Shown here: positions 59,076 through 64,000 of the stretch, piece after piece
Layout: every line of letters starts with the position of its first letter
Position numbering within the stretch: position 1 is the stretch's first letter
DNA from: Xylaria sp. FL1777
Lineage: Eukaryota; Ascomycota; Sordariomycetes; Xylariales; Xylariaceae
NCBI GenBank assembly: GCA_022578965.1
Contig: MU400561.1
Location: 1-64,000 of the forward strand
Length of the DNA: 64,000 nt
Reading direction: 5' to 3'
Program-made: the position numbers and the translations under genes
Notes under the pieces: model-generated
What the model was told of the DNA's origin: nothing
The model's database searches: none
The model's input: only the letters and a program-made list of their open reading frames with translations

Positions 59076-59547
59076 TGTGGCTGCTGTTGGTGGTTAGTAT
59101 CCTAGGCCAAAGAACTGTGTCGTGAGAGATGCGCTTTATGATGGCTTCTTGCGATTTTCTGTATGAGGGTGTCAGAACAATTTTGGCCGGGGAATTTACG
59201 AAGGGTTTCTCTGCCCTAGCACTGAATGTGGCTCGCTTGATCTAGTAAATTGTGGCTAGTGGTGGTGGACAGAAACTCAGGTGGGGTCCGAAGTCGAGCC
59301 TGTGGGGGTGAGGCTGGGTCACTCCACTCGACAAATGTGGAGCTTTCAGCAAGCTTCGGTGCTTCAGCCTTGCCATTATGCTGCTATCCATACTCTTTTT
59401 TGTCCCCTCTGTTTTCCCATCCCAAGTGCGATCTGGAGCTTCACACGTCTACAAGATCGCGGTGGTGCTGTTACCAATTTAATACACGAGGGAGAAAACA
59501 ATTTTTGCAAACCTTGGAGAGCTCCATTGGAGCCACTAGCCGCAAAT
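59076..59547. promoter_or_regulatory. Divergent RPL11-SmB promoter
   Basis: 472 bp between two start codons pointing outward. An AAACCCTT element (minus strand, about 59,200-59,208) resembles the telobox-like boxes of ribosomal-protein promoters; it is only a partial match. Pyrimidine tracts precede the SmB start. Confidence 0.4.
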
Positions 59548-60551
59548 ATGTCGAACAAGCAAGGCAAAATGGTGAGTTCGCTCCTAGACCGCTACCATAT
59601 TAATGATGTTGACACGCCAGGCTGACTAGTCGCGTACCTCTAGGCCGGTTATGTACGTCGACCCGAAAAGCGCCCCTTGGTGTTTGAAATAGATCGAAAG
59701 GTCTGGTTGTTTATATCGTGTAGTTACTGACAAGTCGTATAGATTAATTACCGGATGCGAGTCACGTAAGAATCTTGTGGAAATTTTGCGGCCCTTCAGC
59801 GCTGACCTATGCCAGATTGACAGATGGTCGACAGATGACGGGACAGCTCCTGGCATTCGACAAGGTTAGCCGTGACGTGAATACATTGAACATGCACGCT
59901 TTACTGACGATCCTACAGCATATGAACTTGGTCTTAGGCGATACCGATGAATTCCGACGCATAAAGCGAAAACAAGCGAAGCCTGCTGCCCCCGGCGCAT
60001 CGAGTTCAACCGCAACCCAGACCGTTGAGACAGAGGAAAAACGGACGTTGGGATTAACCATTCTGCGTGGTGCACAGATTGTTTCGCTGTCTGTTGAGTC
60101 TGCTCCCCCGGCCGACCCAAGCACGCGACTAGGAAAGAGTACTGCTGGTGGTCTCCCGACTGGATTGACATCTGGCCCTGGTGTTTCTCGCCCTGCTGGT
60201 CGCGGTGCTGCGCCAACGTCACTTGCCGTGAGTTATTGGTATTCGAACATGACTACTTTATTTGCTAAGCTTCTCTGTAGGGTCCGGCTGCTGGGGTTGG
60301 TGGTGGTGTTCCCCCTCCTTTCCCTCAGTTCCCTGGAGCACCTGGCTTTGGGCCTGGAAGAGGTGGTCGTATGTCTGCTCAGTATTTCCCGTCACGATCT
60401 GCTAGTTGCTAACATATAAACAGCGCCTGCTCCCGGTTTCCCGCCCGGAAACTTCCCTCCGCCAGGCTTCCCTCAAGGTGGCCAGTTCCCACCCCCTGGT
60501 TTCAATCCAGGTGGTGGACCCCCAGGATTTAACCCTCCCCCACGAAGATAA
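59548..60551 (+). CDS. SMB1: Small nuclear ribonucleoprotein SmB
   Basis: Sm-ring protein of spliceosomal U snRNPs. Six exons: 59548-59571, 59743-59765, 59816-59864, 59919-60227, 60281-60368 and 60424-60551, giving 206 aa. The first three are tiny (24, 23 and 49 bases), and a simple ORF scan misses the gene start. Joined, they read MSNKQGKM, then INYRMRVT, then [16 protein letters not shown], the Sm1 motif, followed by [16 protein letters not shown] and Sm2 [20 protein letters not shown]. The tail is Gly/Pro-rich with repeats such as [13 protein letters not shown], as in other SmB proteins. Between KM and INYRM most relatives have a few more residues, so the exon 1/exon 2 border may be off by three codons or truly shorter. 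Confidence 0.9.
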
Positions 60552-61157
60552 AACGATTTCTAAGACGTTTAGTATTACGAGGAAAAAAGGTCCGATACAA
60601 AAGTGTAGGGCTAAGATACCATTCGGCGTTTGGGAATGCAATAAGTGAGAGCTGTGGATAGCTTAGCATCACGAAGTGAAGAGCCTCTGTCTTGTACTCT
60701 ACCTAGCATCCAGGAGGCTACAGACAAAGAAATCGACCAGAAAGGTCATATATGACATAAGCAACCTTAGTAAACATATTCCCGACGACCTGGATGTTTA
60801 GTCTACGTATCGTTACTAAGAATAGTGCGCATGAAATGCTGAGAGGCATGTGTCGCGTGCAACACTTTGGTGATGGCTGATGTGAGTGAGACCTGATTGG
60901 CCACCTCTTCAACTGCGAGTTCGCTATAGCAGTGGTAGGTAGTGTAGGTACCTACCTGTCAGGAACCGGACCCGCAAAACCAGCATCGGCCTTTCCCCAT
61001 TGCAAAATTTCCCAACGAATCTGTAGTAATACTCCGACCTATGTAAGATCGCCCCCCGTTATCACGACGCAAACGGCCAGTTCTCACGAGAGTCACGAAT
61101 TGCTCGCCCAGCCCTCTCGCCAATTGCCCGCACTCCCCTCCCAGTGACCCTTTCGAA
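60552..61157. other. Spacer between SmB and MPC1
   Basis: No other feature than the SmB 3' UTR and MPC1 upstream region; GTAGGTACCTACC occurs near 60,944. Confidence 0.35.
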
Positions 61158-62025
61158 ATGGCTGCCTTCGTCAAAGCGATCAATGCCAAGATCAGGTCGA
61201 ACCCGACCTTGAGCTACTTCTGCTCAACGCGTACGTGACAACTTTCCTTGAGCAGCCTTTCCGATTTGCGGACCTTTCCCACCCGGCCAACCCGACATCG
61301 CGACCCGACCATATTCTGTGACTGCACCTACTGCTCGAGAGTGGTGTTGTTCGAGAGACTTCATACATGTAGAAAGAACAGAATGAAAGAGAGTTATGTC
61401 GATTGCTTGGTGTCATCATTGTACTGCTTCAGAAGCCCATCGTCACCTAGCGATCGAGATAGTCGGGCGCATTATCGGACCAATAGGCTCACCACATATC
61501 TACGATTTGGTGCGGAAATTTGTCTACTAACCCTTGTGACATGCAGATTTCTGGGGTCCGGCGTCGAACTTCGGTATCCCAGTGGCGGCAGTAGTAGATG
61601 CGCAGAAGTCGCCTGAACTGTGAGTTTAATTTCATCCTCTGTTACCCGCCACCCTTTTCACCACCCAATACCCATATGACACGTCAGTACGAGGAACCGT
61701 CTCATGGATCATGGCGTCGCGACCTCGCTCTATCTCCTTTCTCTCTGTGCATCATATTTGAGGCTTTGGGAAATCATCTGACATAGCTGTGTCCAACTCC
61801 AGCATCTCGGGCCCTATGACCTTCGCGCTCTGCATCTACTCAGCGACTTTCATGCGGTACTCCCTCGCCGTTACGCCCAAGAACTACCTACTCTTCTTGT
61901 GCCACTTCATCAACGAGGGATCACAACTCAACCAAGGATACCGGTTTCTGAACTGGCACCATTGGGGCGGCAAGGAAAAGGCCGCTTCTGTTACCGAGCA
62001 AGTCAAAGAAGCCGTTGCAAAATAA
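61158..62025 (+). CDS. MPC1: Mitochondrial pyruvate carrier subunit 1
   Basis: Inner-membrane carrier that imports pyruvate as a heterodimer with MPC2/MPC3. Exons are 61158-61230, 61547-61619 and 61803-62025; introns are 316 and 183 bp, long for this window; 122 aa, normal for the family. Exon 1 gives MAAFVKAINAKIRSNPTLSY. The first splice makes STHFWGPASNFGIPVAA, the family signature, and the second makes PELISGPMTFALCIYSATFM. Later LLFLCHFINEGSQLNQGYRF matches the third helix. Three short membrane helices are expected. The C-terminal charged tail (GGKEKAASVTEQVKEAVAK) is typical of fungi. Both splice phases agree with the reading frame. Confidence 0.93.
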
Positions 62026-64000
62026 GCAAGACCTTTCCTATAGACGCTGGAGTTTATTGAGGAGGTACACCTTGGTCAGAAAACTAGGAGAAAATAGAGG
62101 GTAGAGGTGTCGTTGGAAAGCGGAAAAGCGGGAAAGCGGGTAAGCCGGAGGACGACCATTTTATTCAAGTGGTGTTTCAGGGGGGACCTAGAACAAGAGG
62201 TATTGTTGCATCGTGAACAGTCGGATTTGAACCCTAGAAGAAGATGGGGGTTGACCCCTCCCTGCAAGATCATGATAAGCATGCTGTATTTCTACTGCAT
62301 AAGGTTCGCTTTCTGCAAAGGTATACTACTTAATAGACTTAACGGAATGGGCGAATTATGGTAGCGAGTAGTCTCCATCCAGGAAGAAATTGGAATATGA
62401 GGTCTCAGCTTCAAGCAGCTTATCCTTTTGAGCCCTTTTCGTCTCTCATGTAGGCGCACATATGTTCGGTCGGTACGTTCTCCTCCCGTGCCGAGCGATG
62501 CCAATGCCGCACCGCATATATATTGTGTCGATCGTCCCCTCAGCCGGCTGGGCGCAGATACGCCACGACGGCTAAGCCCGCCCTTATTCTGTGGCAACAG
62601 ACTTAAAGTTTATCAAGCATACGTTAGACAACTCTGGATGCAAATGATTTGAGAAAAATGTTACTATGCTGGTAGTGAATGGTACCGTATATGTCATGCG
62701 CCGCTCGAAACTAGGTAGTAGAAATGTAATTCGTTTGGGGAAGAGCCAAATCAACAAAAGCTGAGAATCACATACAGCCTCCTCGCATATTGTCTTGCAC
62801 AAGTGCAGGAGGTATGTATGTATGTATGTATGTATGTGGTATGCAGTAGGTTCAAAGTTACAAAGTAAGCCGACCTCAGTGACGAACCAGAAGTCAGAAA
62901 ATCTCTCCGCACGCCATCGCGCCAGGTAGGCAGCCAACTGACCACGTTTCCCCGGGGAGGTTTCTAACCAGGGAATGAGTAACTTCTCCTCATCTGTGAG
63001 GATAAAAGAAAAGATAATGGTGTGTAGACGATAAGAGTGAACAAAATGACGCGGGCCAACCGGTGACGATAGTTGCAGGAAAGGTAGTTAAGCTTGAACG
63101 AATTACTGCTCCTTTTACCTTAACCCCTCCTGCGATTCGCAAGGACCTGCCAAAGCGAGTGGGGGGAGAGATGGTAACCACAAGAGTGAGATTTTCATCT
63201 GACGGCGGAGATGGAAACACTGGGTGAGTAGAAATCGTAATGTGAGACCCTTGGCTTGGTCAGGTGACATATTTATCTGCAGCTTTGACATTTAATCGCG
63301 TCAGGTAACTGGCTACCTTACTAAACGCCAATGTCGCAATGCTTTCCTCGATACAAGCCCTTCAGGGTCTGCGGCCTCCAGGATGAATACTCTGAGCCGA
63401 TGCATCACGAGCGGAAAGGGAAATATACGGGGACAGCTAATCTCTGCTCTCGGCCAAAGGGAGGAAATTCACCATGTCACCCAAGGATCTTGGGGAGACT
63501 CGGCACGCAGCCAAGCCGAGATGGAGCCTTCAGCATGCCACGGACAGTCGTGAGATGGACGGAATACCAAGCCGGCTCGGTGCATATGCGTAAGATATGT
63601 GCTTGGCGACAGGCACTCGAGCGTCCTTGCGAGAAACGCCTCGTTGCTTGTCAGTGCTGGGGTACGACTGGTCGGTGTTTAATGGCGCATTGCTTGGAAC
63701 ATCTCGGTGACTTGGGATGTGATGTGACAGTTCGAACAAACAGTCAGATAAGCAGGCCGGCGGCAGAAGGTAAGAAGGCTTGCGGGGGGGCGGCCAGTAA
63801 CGCACGTACGTTAGTCGACATCTTGTTAGCAGATCGCATGCCAAATGCACAACCTCAGATTGCCTGGCATCACGGGGACGAAGTACTGGTGGGGGAGGCA
63901 GATCCGGAACGGTGGGAAAAGAGCACCTGCGGCACGTATATCGTTGCATCTCTGCGGCGGACTAGCAAACATAGCATAATAGCATACAGCTGCCTGACTT
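62026..64000. other. Gene-free right edge with a TATG microsatellite
   Basis: No supportable gene. A (GTAT)n/(TATG)n tract lies near 62,812-62,838. The longest open frame (minus strand, 63,530-63,949) is Arg/Pro-rich with no recognisable domain and I do not call it. Confidence 0.4.
62812..62838. repeat. (GTAT)n microsatellite
   Basis: About six and a half uninterrupted copies of the tetranucleotide in a non-coding stretch. Confidence 0.8.

Noticed and set aside
62150..62290. tRNA-like element on the minus strand with B box GGTTCAAATCC
   Set aside because: The B-box core is good but the T-stem does not pair and no acceptor or anticodon stem forms.
63530..63949. 139-codon minus-strand frame at the right edge
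   Set aside because: Arg/Pro/Ser-rich without recognisable motif; likely chance.

Overview
The window reads as nuclear DNA of a filamentous ascomycete (Pezizomycotina; Sordariomycetes is my best guess). The reasons are many short introns of about 50-160 bp with GT..AG borders and CTAAC/CTGAC-like branch sites, fungal-only families (Zn2Cys6 regulators, CBM1, fungal GH families, a CFEM-like membrane protein), strong protein similarity to known fungal housekeeping proteins, and long gene-poor spacers rich in a TACCTAGGTA-type motif. I rebuilt gene models by hand from splice signals and reading frames. There are 19 protein-coding genes and two tRNA genes.

Layout. 2.1-7.5 kb: mRNA-decay factor Pat1 (+) and RNA polymerase III subunit Rpc37/RPC5 (-). 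8.5-23.9 kb: a run of secreted hydrolases: a GH18 chitinase whose CBM1 domain sits in its own last exon (-), a DUF1593 nucleoside-hydrolase-like protein (+), a GH43 glycosidase (-) head to head with a GH78 alpha-L-rhamnosidase (+), and a secreted amidohydrolase (-). The run ends with a small Zn2Cys6 regulator (+) whose zinc finger is spread over two very short exons. About 24.15-24.35 kb: a poly-G tract, a 10-N gap and a poly-C tract, probably an assembly scar. 25-30 kb: tRNA-Ala(AGC) followed by an orphan tRNA 3' half, a UBA-UAS-UBX protein (-), and an intron-containing tRNA-Glu(CTC) (-). 30.7-41.1 kb: a large Zn2Cys6 regulator (-), a FHIT-type HIT hydrolase (+), the clamp-loader subunit Ctf18 (-) and a six-exon aldehyde dehydrogenase (+). 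42.9-43.7 kb: a CFEM-like single-pass membrane protein (-). 43.7-49.1 kb: gene-poor. 49.1-53.9 kb: a hydantoinase-DUF917 fusion enzyme (+) convergent with a LanC-like protein (-). 54.4-57.0 kb: an unrecognised acidic, disordered protein with a coiled-coil tail (-). 58.4-62.0 kb: RPL11 (-) head to head with SmB (+), then mitochondrial pyruvate carrier MPC1 (+). 62-64 kb: no gene seen.

How they work together. Most genes are ordinary housekeeping functions (mRNA decay, Pol III transcription, splicing, translation, replication, proteostasis, mitochondrial pyruvate import). The 8.5-24 kb block is different: five neighbouring genes encode proteins with apparent secretion signals acting on glycans or small amides, two share a promoter, and a Zn2Cys6 regulator closes the run. 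This makes it a candidate regulated glycan-degradation cluster. The second region of interest is the HyuA-DUF917 fusion next to a LanC-like protein that has lost a conserved active-site histidine.
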